Assembly: GCA_046050405.1 (NCBI GenBank)
Contig: JBJOPY010000276.1
Location: 1-13,542 of the forward strand
Reading direction: 5' to 3'
Length of the DNA stretch: 13,542 nucleotides
From: JADKCL01 sp046050405
Lineage (GTDB): Bacteria; Bacteroidota; Bacteroidia; J057; JADKCL01
Part shown: positions 1 through 6,120 of the stretch, one piece after another
Numbering within the stretch: the first letter of the stretch is position 1
Layout of the letters: each line of letters starts with the position of its first letter
The notes under the pieces: model-generated
What the model saw: the letters and a program-made list of their open reading frames with translations, nothing else
What the model was told of the DNA's origin: nothing
The model's database searches: none
Made by a program: the position numbers and the translations under genes

Positions 1-400
1 ACCACATCCACGCCGATATACTTCGCAAAGGCGGCGTAATTGTCCTTGAAGGTGAGCTGGATATAGCCGCGGCCACGGTATTTATATCCATCGCCCGATG
101 CTTCATCCCCGTTTCCATACCTGCCTCCATAAACCCTGCTGGCAATCTTGGCGGGTTGCCGGGCATAGGAATCCGCAAGGTCTCCGGGAAAATACTTCGG
201 GAAGGTCTTCTTCAGGCCACTTGCGGAATAATTCAGGTTCTCCTCCACGACCTTGAACATCCCGCTCTCATGGGCGCATTGAGCGAGAAAGTGTGCCAGT
301 CTGAGGTTGGAGGAGATGTTGAACTTAGCCGCCGCTTCTGGAATCATGTCCAGGACGTTCTGGGGGATGGTCCCTGACAAGGCGGCGAGATTGAGGTTGG
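1..400. repeat. Left copy of a diverged direct repeat (GH19 domain)
   Basis: Bases 1-400 align without gaps to 2877-3276 (constant offset 2876). I count roughly 50 differences by eye, about 88% identity. Homology resumes after a 276-base gap in this copy: 420-452 matches 3572-3604 at about 79%, and a weaker match runs some 30 bases further into the leader. The repeat is a gene duplication, not an insertion sequence; its left limit is outside the window. Confidence 0.85.
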
Positions 401-452
401 TGGAAGCATTGTTGGCAGCGTCGCCTTGCGTTCCTGTTTTCTGTGTAGCCAT
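1..452 (-). CDS. GH19 lysozyme/chitinase-like protein without PG-binding domain (3' end cut by window)
   Basis: The gene reads leftward off the window edge, so only its first 150 codons are visible. They hold the front half of a glycoside hydrolase 19 domain: CAHESG carries the presumed general acid Glu, and NGDEASGDG followed by GRGYIQLT carries the presumed second Glu and substrate-cleft segment. The family cleaves beta-1,4 links in chitin or peptidoglycan; the phage-like motif spelling suggests peptidoglycan. The ATG at 452 follows an in-frame TAA about 24 bases upstream, so no longer start exists. No Shine-Dalgarno and no signal peptide are seen. The protein is about 87% identical to the GH19 domain encoded at 2669-3604, but its N-terminus runs straight from an 11-residue remnant of the peptidoglycan-binding domain into the catalytic domain. 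Base changes against the paralogue are mostly silent, suggesting a maintained gene. Whether the C-terminus is intact cannot be seen. Confidence 0.85.
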   Translation of the reverse strand, partial: MATQKTGTQGDAANNASTNLNLAALSGTIPQNVLDMIPEAAAKFNISSNLRLAHFLAQCAHESGMFKVVEENLNYSASGLKKTFPKYFPGDLADSYARQPAKIASRVYGGRYGNGDEASGDGYKYRGRGYIQLTFKDNYAAFAKYIGVDV

Positions 453-701
453 TGTTGAATAGTAGATGAGATTTTATAGTTTCAGATGCGAAATATAAGC
501 ATTCAAAACGACAATACCATAAGTCGCTAAAGTAACGCTGCATTTTATTCACAAATTATTCAAGTTCAGCATGTCCTGAAACTCATTGGCAGCCATATTA
601 TTTGCTTCTCCTGGGCGCAAGCCCTGGGATCCCTGATAGGGGAGCCTCTGCCTCCTCGTCCCCCGGCACATGGCATGACCGGGCCTCCGGTTTCCCGGCG
701 G

Positions 702-1166
702 TTAGGCCTTGTGCCAATCCCATAGGGCAGACAACACCTCCCGAGGAACTGGGTTTCCAGACAATCGAAGCGCAAGGACCGCCTGTCCCCGGTGGTGCGC
801 TTCATGGGCGATCGTATAGGCGAGAAAGGATTCCGGAGACCATTCGAATCCCCTCACCACCTCTTTGCTGGAGATATTTGCCAGCAAATCCGCCATTGCC
901 CGCCCGGACTGCTCCAGGGCCTCGGTCAAGGCGGCCACATTGTGCTGGTCCCGGTTCTTGAGGCGGAGAATCTGGGGCGGATCCTTTAGGATGGTCCCCA
1001 GCCAATTCAAGCGGGTATTGTGCAAGTGGACAAAAATGCGCCTGACGTTCCTGGCGCGGGGTGCATAGCTCACGCCCAGTCCATCCTCTCCGATGGCGGT
1101 GAGCAGCTCCCGGTTGACGCGATGGTTGGCAAGCCAGGCTTCCCTGAAGGCGGTCTTTTTTTTCAT
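702..1166 (-). CDS. DinB-like (YfiT/DUF664-type) putative metal-dependent protein
   Basis: This 154-residue protein fits the DinB-like four-helix bundle family. The N-terminus has the family's Trp-x-x-Asn-x-x-Val-Asn helix. Candidate metal-binding histidines are His47 (VHLH) and His121 and His125 in the AHEAHHRGQ segment that defines the family. Related proteins include bacillithiol or mycothiol S-transferases and many of unknown function; the substrate here cannot be told. An in-frame ATG at 1199 would add 11 residues, but the likely promoter (1210-1240) would start transcription only a few bases before it. The ATG at 1166 leaves a normal leader and gives MKKKTAF, a better family start. The gene stands alone, divergent from ribonuclease D. 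The name DinB does not imply an SOS role. Confidence 0.8.
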   Translation of the reverse strand: MKKKTAFREAWLANHRVNRELLTAIGEDGLGVSYAPRARNVRRIFVHLHNTRLNWLGTILKDPPQILRLKNRDQHNVAALTEALEQSGRAMADLLANISSKEVVRGFEWSPESFLAYTIAHEAHHRGQAVLALRLSGNPVPREVLSALWDWHKA

Positions 1167-1209
1167 GATGATGGGGGTGGGTACCTTTCTTGGATTCAAG
1201 TTCTAGTGC

Positions 1210-1240
1210 CAAAATAAGCCGAATCATGGCAAAAGCCAAA
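1210..1240 (-). promoter_or_regulatory. Bacteroidota-type promoter for the DinB-like gene
   Basis: On the minus strand TTTG (1240-1237), a 19-base spacer and TTATTTTG (1217-1210) match the Bacteroidota housekeeping consensus TTTG-N19-TAnnTTTG with one mismatch in the -7 box. The predicted transcript starts near 1203-1206, favouring the ATG at 1166 over 1199. The consensus is established knowledge; its use here is inferred. Confidence 0.55.
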
Positions 1241-1346
1241 ACGGACTAAGCCATCGAATCTGCCTGGAGGTTCAGGCCCGGTAAAAAATGCCGGCGCAGC
1301 AGGCATGTGGAATCCAGATTTTTTCCTTATTTCGGGGTCGAATTTT

Positions 1347-1373
1347 CTGATCTGCACCCTCATTGCAGTTCAG
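1347..1373 (+). promoter_or_regulatory. Imperfect inverted repeat upstream of ribonuclease D
   Basis: CTGA-T-CTGCA pairs with TGCAG-T-TCAG around a 7-base loop: nine base pairs and one T/T mismatch. It lies 65 bases before the GTG start in the divergent region between the DinB-like gene and ribonuclease D. It could be an operator or a 5' leader hairpin. There is no T-run, so a terminator is unlikely. No clear promoter for ribonuclease D is visible. Confidence 0.3.
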
Positions 1374-1424
1374 GGATGGTGTTCCTTGCCCCATGGCAGG
1401 ATGCAGGATAAGTAAGGATGGTTA

Positions 1425-1445
1425 ATGTATCGCGAGCGTGGATAA
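1425..1445 (+). other. Possible 6-codon leader ORF overlapping the rnd start
   Basis: AAGGA at 1414-1418 sits six bases before an ATG at 1425. This frame encodes MYRERG and stops at TAA 1443-1445, just past the GTG start of ribonuclease D at 1438, in a different frame. The GTG itself has no ribosome-binding site. The arrangement would fit translational coupling by termination and restart, but such a short ORF can arise by chance, and many Bacteroidota genes need no Shine-Dalgarno. Confidence 0.25.
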
Positions 1446-2571
1446 TTATCAACTGTTGGAAGACGCTGAATCGCTTCGTAAGGTCATCGGGCACCTGCAG
1501 AAGTTTGATTTGCTGGCCGTCGATTTCGAAGGTGAATGGAATTTGCACCGATACGGCCTGCATCTCTGCCTGATTCAGGTGTCTGACGGGGACAGGATCT
1601 TTCTGATCGACCCGCTCAAGGTCGGAGAGCTGGATGATTTCCTGAAGATCATGGAGGATGGGCGGGTGGAAATCATCTCCCATGGCCCGCAGAGCGATAT
1701 CATCCTGATGGATTACCTGTTCGGAAGGCAGCCGCGCAACCTCTTTGACACTGAAAAGGCCGCACAGCTGCTGGGTTATGAAAACACCTCGCTCAGCTTC
1801 CTGCTGGAGCGGCATTTCGGAGTGACCAAGGACACCAAGGTCCGTGTAAGCGATTGGAACCAGCGGCCACTGACGGTGCAGATGCTGGACTATGCCAGCA
1901 AGGATGTGGAGTACCTGCATCGATTGCGCGAGATCCTGACCGTGGAGCTGACGGAGAAGGGGCGCCTGGAGTGGCTGGCGGAGGAATGCAAGGAACTCGA
2001 GGAGATCCGCTTCAAGCAGAAGGAGAATCCCCATCTGGAGATCCAGGGATCAAGCCGGTTGACAGATCGCCAGGCGATGGTGCTGAAGAGCCTCTATGAG
2101 ATCCGAGACCTGATCGCAAGGGAGCTGGACAAGCCCGCCTATTACATCATCCCGAACGCCAGGCTCGTGGAGTTGGCGGTCAATCCTCCGCGCCAGGAAG
2201 CCGAATGGGCGGAAATGAAAGGCGTCAACCCCAAGGTCAAGCGATACTCGGCGAGCCTTCTGCAGGCAGTGGAGCAGGCCATGAAGGCGGAACCAGAGGG
2301 TGACACCACCCGGTTTTCAGACCCAGGGAAGAAAGGGATGAACAGGAGCGAATTTTTCAAGCTCGTGGATCAGAAAACAGCCCTCCTGGAGCAGATCCGT
2401 GAGCGGATCAAGCAGGAGTATGACATCTATCCCATGATCCTCAGCATGCGGAACCTCAAGCGGGTCGCCCATGGAGAGGCGACCCTGGATAACCTGAAAA
2501 CATGGCAGAAGGTCATCCTTCTGGAAAAAGCCGATGAGATGCAGCTTGACCTGAGCATCCTGAACAGTTGA
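1438..2571 (+). CDS. rnd: Ribonuclease D-like 3'-5' exonuclease with HRDC domain
   Basis: The 377-residue product matches E. coli RNase D in length and layout. RNase D trims 3' ends of tRNA precursors and other structured RNAs in the cytoplasm using two metal ions. All DEDDy catalytic residues are visible: Asp29 and Glu31 (VDFEGEW), Asp87 (HGPQSD), and Tyr152 and Asp156 (YASKD). The RNase D hallmark DWNQRPL precedes the last motif. Residues about 208-282 form an HRDC nucleic-acid-binding domain, and the C-terminal 70-odd residues (from MNRSEFF) resemble a second HRDC-like helical segment. Motif I reads DFEGEW instead of the common DTEF, a variant that keeps both metal ligands. The start is GTG: an in-frame TAA lies at 1423-1425 and no ATG falls between. 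A 6-codon ORF preceded by AAGGA overlaps this start (separate entry). The gene stands alone and converges on the GH19 gene. Confidence 0.92.
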   Translation: MDNYQLLEDAESLRKVIGHLQKFDLLAVDFEGEWNLHRYGLHLCLIQVSDGDRIFLIDPLKVGELDDFLKIMEDGRVEIISHGPQSDIILMDYLFGRQPRNLFDTEKAAQLLGYENTSLSFLLERHFGVTKDTKVRVSDWNQRPLTVQMLDYASKDVEYLHRLREILTVELTEKGRLEWLAEECKELEEIRFKQKENPHLEIQGSSRLTDRQAMVLKSLYEIRDLIARELDKPAYYIIPNARLVELAVNPPRQEAEWAEMKGVNPKVKRYSASLLQAVEQAMKAEPEGDTTRFSDPGKKGMNRSEFFKLVDQKTALLEQIRERIKQEYDIYPMILSMRNLKRVAHGEATLDNLKTWQKVILLEKADEMQLDLSILNS

Positions 2572-2583
2572 GATGACACCTGT

Positions 2584-2611
2584 GCCGGGCGAAGGGAATC
2601 GACTGCCCGGC
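2584..2611. terminator. GC-rich hairpin after ribonuclease D
   Basis: GCCGGGC pairs perfectly with GCCCGGC across a 14-base loop, 13 bases after the ribonuclease D stop. It has no T-run. With the adjacent palindrome it probably ends convergent transcription. Confidence 0.4.
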
Positions 2612-2624
2612 CACGTCCATCTCC

Positions 2625-2646
2625 AACCCCTGGCATGCCAGGGGTT
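2625..2646. terminator. Perfect 22-base palindrome between convergent genes
   Basis: The 11-base arm AACCCCTGGCA is followed by its exact complement, giving a 9-bp stem with a CATG loop on either strand. It lies between the ribonuclease D stop (2571) and the GH19 stop (2669), as expected for a bidirectional terminator. No U-tract follows on either strand, so termination may be inefficient, or the hairpin may mainly protect 3' ends. Confidence 0.5.
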
Positions 2647-2668
2647 CAGCCCAGAGGGACAGCAGAAG

Positions 2669-3604
2669 TTATTTCGAGAGGAGTTTCCAGAACTTGTCGA
2701 AGCGGGCCTGGCGGTCTTCCAATCCATGGGTGCCGCCGTTGACCTTTTTGGTGACGGCCAGCACCGTGGAGGCGTCGGCACCCTTGTCGCAAACGGGCCA
2801 AATCTTTGCGATGCTGTTGAAGAAGAAGGCAGCGGACGCGAGGGGATACTTGGTGGCCACCAGTTCGGGCTGGGCGACCACGTCCACGCCGATGTACTTG
2901 GCAAAGGCGGTATAATTGTCCTTGAAGGTGAGCTGGATATAGCCGCGACCATGATACTTGTCCCCGTCGCCCGATGCTTCATCCCCGTTTCCCCCTCTGC
3001 CGCCGTACACCCTGTTGGCAATCTTGGCGGGTTGCCGGGCATAGGAATCCGCCAGGTTTCCGGGAAAATACTTCGGGAAAATCTTCTTCAGGCCACTGGA
3101 GGAATAATACAGGTTCTCCTCCACGATCTTGAATCCCCCGCTCTCATGTGCGCATTGTGCAAGGAAATGCGCAAGTCTGAGGTTGGAGGAGATGTTGAAC
3201 GTAGCCGCAGCCTCTGGAATCATGTCCAGGACGTTCTGGGGGACGGCACCTGCCAGGGCAGCGAGATTGAGTTTGGAGGCAGCTGCGGCAATGGCCTCCT
3301 TCGAGGGGCCGCTGGACGCCGATGCGGATCCCTTGGCAACCGGTGCCGGCTGAGCAGCGGGTGTCGCGGAGGGCGAAACAGGAGTTGTAGTTTTCGTGGC
3401 AGGTGCGGCAGCGGTCGCCAGCCCGAGCTTCTGGAAGGTGCTGACATCAGCCACGCCATTTGCCGGGTCGATCTTATTGACCCTCTGCCATGCCGTCAAG
3501 ATAAGTTCTGTCCTTCTGTCAAAATCACCGGATTGCGTAATCCCCAGACCTTCCTGGAGTTTTCTTACATCCTCGCCTTTCGATCCTAATTTCAGTGTAT
3601 CCAT
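2669..3604 (-). CDS. GH19 lysozyme/chitinase with N-terminal peptidoglycan-binding domain
   Basis: The 311-residue protein has three parts. Residues 1-62 form a PG_binding_1-type wall-binding domain (LKLGSKGEDVRKLQEGL, then VSTFQKLGL). Residues 63-105 are a Pro/Ala/Thr/Ser linker. Residues 112-311 are a GH19 domain with Glu154 (CAHESGG) and Glu209 (GDEASGDG) as presumed catalytic pair, GRGYIQLT at 219-226 and VNGGTHGLEDR at 288-298. The layout is that of phage endolysins and bacterial cell-wall lysozymes, so peptidoglycan is the likelier substrate, though chitin cannot be excluded. I chose the ATG at 3604 because GGAGA lies seven bases upstream and a near-perfect promoter lies at 3676-3707, which rules out the open frame extending to 3829. 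No signal peptide, transmembrane segment, holin or spanin is visible. A truncated paralogue lies at 1-452. Confidence 0.9.
   Translation of the reverse strand: MDTLKLGSKGEDVRKLQEGLGITQSGDFDRRTELILTAWQRVNKIDPANGVADVSTFQKLGLATAAAPATKTTTPVSPSATPAAQPAPVAKGSASASSGPSKEAIAAAASKLNLAALAGAVPQNVLDMIPEAAATFNISSNLRLAHFLAQCAHESGGFKIVEENLYYSSSGLKKIFPKYFPGNLADSYARQPAKIANRVYGGRGGNGDEASGDGDKYHGRGYIQLTFKDNYTAFAKYIGVDVVAQPELVATKYPLASAAFFFNSIAKIWPVCDKGADASTVLAVTKKVNGGTHGLEDRQARFDKFWKLLSK
2877..3276. repeat. Right copy of the diverged direct repeat (GH19 domain)
   Basis: This is the partner of 1-400, in the same orientation and about 2.9 kb away. The two copies flank the DinB-like gene and the ribonuclease D gene, so recombination between them could in principle delete or duplicate that segment. 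At about 12% divergence such exchange should be rare. Confidence 0.85.
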
Positions 3605-3932
3605 TGTTATTCTCCAGATGTTGATAGTTTTCATGCCACAGGACTTCCGAAACGCAGAAGCATAGGACACTGGGTCAAAGCTAAATCTTTTGCAACAATT
3701 CTCCAAATCCAGGACAATTGCCGGCAGGGCATGTGCCGTTGCCGAACTCGGGGATCGTATCTGCTGAACCCGGCCATTTCTCCGAAGCGATTTCTGGTCT
3801 TCCTCCTCCCAGGCGAGAAAGTGGATCAAAAAAACTGAGGAGGAACTTGGACAAGGGCGGCGTAGATGGGTAGAAAGTCCATATATTAGCGGCCAAATTT
3901 ATCTGTCTCCTTTTGATCAACAATGAAAATAC
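3605..3932. other. Divergent intergenic region (328 bases)
   Basis: This stretch lies between the GH19 gene (leftward) and the dipeptidyl peptidase gene (rightward). It holds the GH19 leader and promoter on the left. About 3684-3870 shows nothing I can assign. The right end turns AT-rich, and I find no good promoter there; TCCTTTTG at 3908-3915 is a weak -7 candidate without a proper -33 box. ATGAAAAT occurs twice, at 3923 and 3933, in different frames; only the second opens the peptidase gene. Confidence 0.6.
3676..3707 (-). promoter_or_regulatory. Near-consensus Bacteroidota promoter for the GH19 gene
   Basis: On the minus strand TTTG (3707-3704), a 20-base spacer and TAGCTTTG (3683-3676) match the consensus TTTG-N19/20-TAnnTTTG at every defined base. 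It predicts a transcript start near 3670 and a leader of about 66 bases before the ATG at 3604, which has GGAGA at the right distance. This is the best promoter in the window and one reason for assigning it to Bacteroidota. Confidence 0.7.
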
Positions 3933-6035
3933 ATGAAAATCAAGCACATGTTCTGGGTCGTCACAATGGCAAGCATATTTGGCTGGGCTTGCAATGGAAA
4001 GACGACGCGCTCCCAAGGCGGAGAAAATGATACCATGGAAGTGGATTCGATGGCATCGGTCGAGAATGACAGCGCTTTCAAGTGGATCGCGGATGAATTC
4101 GCCGACATTCGCATCTTGCGTTACCAGGTTCCGGGATTCTCAGAGTTAACCCTGGACCAGAAGAAGCTGCTCTACTACCTTTCCCAGGCTGCGACCTCCG
4201 GCAGGGACATCATCTATGACCAGAATTACAAGCACAACCTCCTCGTGAGGCGGACCCTGGAGAACATTTTCCGGACCTACACGGGGGACAAGTCAGGTGA
4301 AAACTGGGAGGCCTTCCACACCTATCTCAAGCGAGTCTGGTACTCGAACGGAATCCACCACCACTATTCCTACGAAAAGCACGAGCCAGGATTCGATGAG
4401 GCCTACTTCGAGACCCTCGTGAAGGGATCCGATCCCTCGAAGTTTCCGCTCAAGCCAGGCCAGACGGTGGATGAGCTGATCGCCAAGCTCAAGCCGGTCA
4501 TGTTCGATCCAAAGGTCGATTTCAAGCGTGTCAACAAGGATGCAGGCGTGGATCCGGTCAAGGCGAGCGCCAACAACTTCTACGAAGGCGTTACGGCTGC
4601 GGAGGTGGCCCTGTTTTACAAGGAGATGGCGGTGGAGGGCGATACCACGCCCGTCAGTTACGGCTTGAACTCCAAGCTCGTCAAATCCGGCAACAAGCTG
4701 GTGGAGAAGACATGGAAGGTGGGGGGGATGTACGGCGAGGCCATAGAGCAGATCGTGATGTGGCTCCGGAAGGCGACCGAGGTGATGACCAACCCGAAGC
4801 AGAAAAAGGCCACCGAGCTCCTGATCCAATACTATGAGACTGGGGACCTGAAGATATTCGATGCCTACAATCTGGCATGGATCGAGGACAAGGAGGGAGA
4901 AATCGATTTCATCAATGGCTTCATCGAGGTCTATGGGGATGCCATCGGCCGTCGCGGTTCCTATGAGTCCGTGGTGCAGCTCGAGGATCCCATCGCCAGC
5001 AAACGCATCACTGCCATCGCCAAGGAGGCCCAGTGGTTCGAAGACCACAGCCCCATCATGGACAGCCACAAGAAGAAGAACGTCACCGGCATCTCCGCCA
5101 AGGTGATCAATGTGGTCATGGAAGGGGGAGACGCTACGCCTTCCACCCCGGTCGGGATCAACCTTCCAAATGCGGACTGGATCCGGAAGATCGGATCCAA
5201 GTCCGTCAACCTGGCGAACATCGTGGAGGCATACGACCAGGCGGGCAAACGCACGGGCATACTGGAGGAGTTTGCCTGGGACGCGGATGAGGTCGCCCTC
5301 AGCCGTAAATTTGGCGGACTGCCTGACAACCTCCATACGGACATGCACGAGGTGATCGGGCATGCCTCCGGGCAGGTGAACCCGGGAGTCGGTGCGCCGC
5401 ACGAGACCCTCGGCAAGTATGCTTCGACCCTGGAGGAAGGTCGTGCAGACCTCGTGGCGCTCTACTATCTCATGGACCCGAAACTCGTGGAAATGGGCAT
5501 CATGCCCTCGCTGGAGGTCGGCAAGACCCATTACAACGACTATATCCGCAACGGGATGATGCTGCAACTGCGCCGCCTGAAAATCGGGAAGAACCTGGAG
5601 GAAGACCACATGCGCAACCGGCAGCTGATCTGCCGCTGGGCAATGGACAAGGGAAAGGCTGACAATGTCATCGAGCAGGTGGTGCGTGAGGGCAAGACCT
5701 ACTTCAGGATCAATGACTATGAGAAGCTCAGAAAGCTCTTCGGCGACCTGCTCCGCGAGATACAGCGCATCAAGTCTGAAGGCGACATGAAGGCGGCGAC
5801 CGCACTCGTGGAAGGTTACGGGGTCAAGGTGGATCCGAAGCTCCATCAAGAGGTGCTGGACCGTGTGGCAGCCTTGAAGATTCCGCCTTACAGCGGCTTC
5901 ATCAATCCGGTCCTGACACCGGTGCATGACAAGTCCGGCAATATCATCGATGTGAAGATCGCGTATCCGGACGACTTCACCCAGCAGCACCTCTCCTACA
6001 GCGAGAAGTACTCCTTCCTGCCGTCGACCAACTGA
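3933..6035 (+). CDS. Dipeptidyl peptidase III (peptidase family M49), putative lipoprotein
   Basis: The 700-residue protein is an M49 zinc metallopeptidase, which removes dipeptides from the N-termini of short peptides. It carries both family signatures: HEVIGH at 472-477 (zinc ligands His472 and His477, catalytic Glu473) and EEGRAD at 501-506 (third zinc ligand presumably Glu502). The two motifs are about 30 residues apart, as in the Bacteroides enzyme and unlike the much longer gap in human DPP III. The N-terminus is a short signal sequence ending in Cys20 (FGWAC), so it is probably a lipoprotein of the periplasm or outer membrane; the -3 Gly is off the usual lipobox. The start has no Shine-Dalgarno. 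The gene stands alone and ends in a strong terminator. I recall Bacteroidota homologues being listed as dihydrofolate reductase; nothing here supports that name. Confidence 0.93.
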   Translation: MKIKHMFWVVTMASIFGWACNGKTTRSQGGENDTMEVDSMASVENDSAFKWIADEFADIRILRYQVPGFSELTLDQKKLLYYLSQAATSGRDIIYDQNYKHNLLVRRTLENIFRTYTGDKSGENWEAFHTYLKRVWYSNGIHHHYSYEKHEPGFDEAYFETLVKGSDPSKFPLKPGQTVDELIAKLKPVMFDPKVDFKRVNKDAGVDPVKASANNFYEGVTAAEVALFYKEMAVEGDTTPVSYGLNSKLVKSGNKLVEKTWKVGGMYGEAIEQIVMWLRKATEVMTNPKQKKATELLIQYYETGDLKIFDAYNLAWIEDKEGEIDFINGFIEVYGDAIGRRGSYESVVQLEDPIASKRITAIAKEAQWFEDHSPIMDSHKKKNVTGISAKVINVVMEGGDATPSTPVGINLPNADWIRKIGSKSVNLANIVEAYDQAGKRTGILEEFAWDADEVALSRKFGGLPDNLHTDMHEVIGHASGQVNPGVGAPHETLGKYASTLEEGRADLVALYYLMDPKLVEMGIMPSLEVGKTHYNDYIRNGMMLQLRRLKIGKNLEEDHMRNRQLICRWAMDKGKADNVIEQVVREGKTYFRINDYEKLRKLFGDLLREIQRIKSEGDMKAATALVEGYGVKVDPKLHQEVLDRVAALKIPPYSGFINPVLTPVHDKSGNIIDVKIAYPDDFTQQHLSYSEKYSFLPSTN

Positions 6036-6056
6036 CGCTTGCACTGTATATACTGT

Positions 6057-6093
6057 AAAAACCGCCCCGGAGTGATTCCCCGGGGCGGTTTTT
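6057..6093. terminator. Strong bidirectional intrinsic terminator
   Basis: AAAAACCGCCCCGG (6057-6070) pairs perfectly with its complement at 6080-6093 around a 9-base loop. The stem has a GC core flanked by A5 on the left and T5 on the right, so it ends in a U-run on either strand. It lies 21 bases after the dipeptidyl peptidase III stop and 27 bases beyond the stop of the convergent thioredoxin-like gene, serving both. Confidence 0.95.
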
Positions 6094-6120
6094 CGTTGGA
6101 TGGCGGTTATCTGGAAGGAT

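Noticed and set aside
602..961. Open frames on the plus strand opposite the DinB-like gene
   Set aside because: Arg/Pro/Gly-rich translations without domain features; they are shadows of the minus-strand gene and its spacer.
1..3604. Prophage or mobile island bounded by the GH19 repeats
   Set aside because: There are no integrase, transposase, structural phage genes or terminal repeats; the genes between the copies are a DinB-like protein and RNase D with ordinary composition. A simple gene duplication explains what is seen.
3605..3829. N-terminal extension of the right GH19 protein
   Set aside because: It lies upstream of, and across, a near-consensus promoter, and the ATG at 3604 has GGAGA at ideal spacing and begins the peptidoglycan-binding domain.
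3923..4030. A 35-codon ORF starting at the first of two ATGAAAAT repeats
   Set aside because: It runs out of frame into the dipeptidyl peptidase signal peptide and has no ribosome-binding site or recognisable product.
4293..6044. A 583-codon open frame antisense to dipeptidyl peptidase III
   Set aside because: It is the mirror of a GC-rich, well-identified gene; its translation shows no domain, is dominated by Leu, His, Val and Asp from reverse-read codons, and starts inside the terminator-side spacer.
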